Shown: in pieces, positions 63,988 to 64,000 of the stretch
Layout: every line of letters begins with the position of its first letter
Numbering within the stretch: position 1 is the stretch's first letter
Source: an uncultured Bacteroidota bacterium
GTDB taxonomy: Bacteria > Bacteroidota > Bacteroidia > 2-12-FULL-35-15
Direction of reading: 5' to 3'
Length of the DNA: 64,000 nucleotides
Assembly: GCA_903847205.1 (NCBI GenBank)
Contig: CAINDA010000041.1
Span: forward strand, 62,001-126,000
The notes under the pieces: model-generated
What the model saw: only the letters and a program-made list of their open reading frames with translations
Database searches by the model: none
Told to the model about the DNA's origin: nothing
Made by a program: the position numbers and the translations under genes

Positions 63988-64000
63988 ATGAAAAAAACAC
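63988..64000 (+). CDS. Start of a gene cut by the window edge
   Basis: An ATG followed by AAAAAAACAC (M-K-K-T) at the last bases looks like the beginning of a signal-peptide gene. Only four codons are visible, so nothing more can be said. Confidence 0.3.

Noticed and set aside
1-64000. tRNA, rRNA, phage, insertion-sequence or defence-system genes
   Set aside because: No sequence resembling these was recognised; all substantial ORFs are housekeeping, envelope or redox genes. A tRNA scan was not possible here.

Overview
The window looks like ordinary chromosome from a free-living member of the Bacteroidota. The evidence is an A+T-rich composition, Bacteroidota-type promoters (exact TAnnTTTG -7 boxes, several with a TTG about 20 nt upstream), a short primary sigma factor of 287 aa lacking region 1.1, four secreted proteins with type IX secretion (T9SS) C-terminal sorting domains, a long-form GAPDH, a bacillithiol deacetylase and a CcmE of the CxxxY type. 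Class or order cannot be fixed from this sequence. No rRNA, tRNA, insertion sequence, prophage or CRISPR array was seen.

Layout. 1-5 kb: an SAM methyltransferase, a T9SS-exported Asp-box protein, a GT4 glycosyltransferase and dapD. 5-10 kb: ruvX, def, a TPR lipoprotein, cdaA (c-di-AMP synthesis), carA and bshB1. 10.4-15.2 kb: a cytochrome c maturation operon (ccmB-ccmC-ccmD-ccmE-ccmF/ccsA). 15.3-20.2 kb: a Rossmann protein (DUF2520 type), a KdsC-like phosphatase, a UbiA prenyltransferase, ffh and folD. 20.2-29.1 kb: a SET-domain protein, a T9SS phosphoesterase, a PrsW-type protease, an RlmI-like methyltransferase, a TMTC-like membrane/TPR protein, an SPFH-GYF_2 protein and a YebC-family protein. 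29.7-43.6 kb, mostly minus strand: a GT-C-like membrane protein, a seven-repeat T9SS propeller, kdsA, an outer-membrane/lipoprotein pair, rarA, an LpxL-type acyltransferase, GAPDH, rpoD and an HtrA protease. 43.7-51.2 kb, plus strand: dapF between two unknown genes, a GNAT enzyme, a heptaheme cytochrome lipoprotein with TPRs, mltG and a phosphohexomutase. 51.3-64 kb: a BadF-type kinase, a FecA-like TonB receptor, an orphan LuxR-type regulator, rnz, STAS, GNAT, nth and a fused 2-oxoacid dehydrogenase E1.

Functional threads. Envelope biogenesis is served by kdsA, the KdsC-like phosphatase, the LpxL-type acyltransferase, dapD, dapF, mltG and several glycosyltransferases. The Ccm genes could mature the heptaheme cytochrome encoded 31 kb away. 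Most of the rest is housekeeping.

The most unusual signal is non-coding. Three separate intergenic regions (24359-24799, 29211-29692, 58630-58839) each carry a tandem array with an almost invariant 21-bp period, but with three unrelated consensus sequences. Each unit has a short A-tract at a fixed phase. None has a convincing reading frame. The shared period without shared sequence suggests selection on, or a mechanism generating, a 21-bp (two helical turns, or seven codons) spacing. A second unexplained signal is a shared promoter-leader motif in front of three minus-strand genes: the TonB receptor, the LuxR-type regulator and a T9SS protein.
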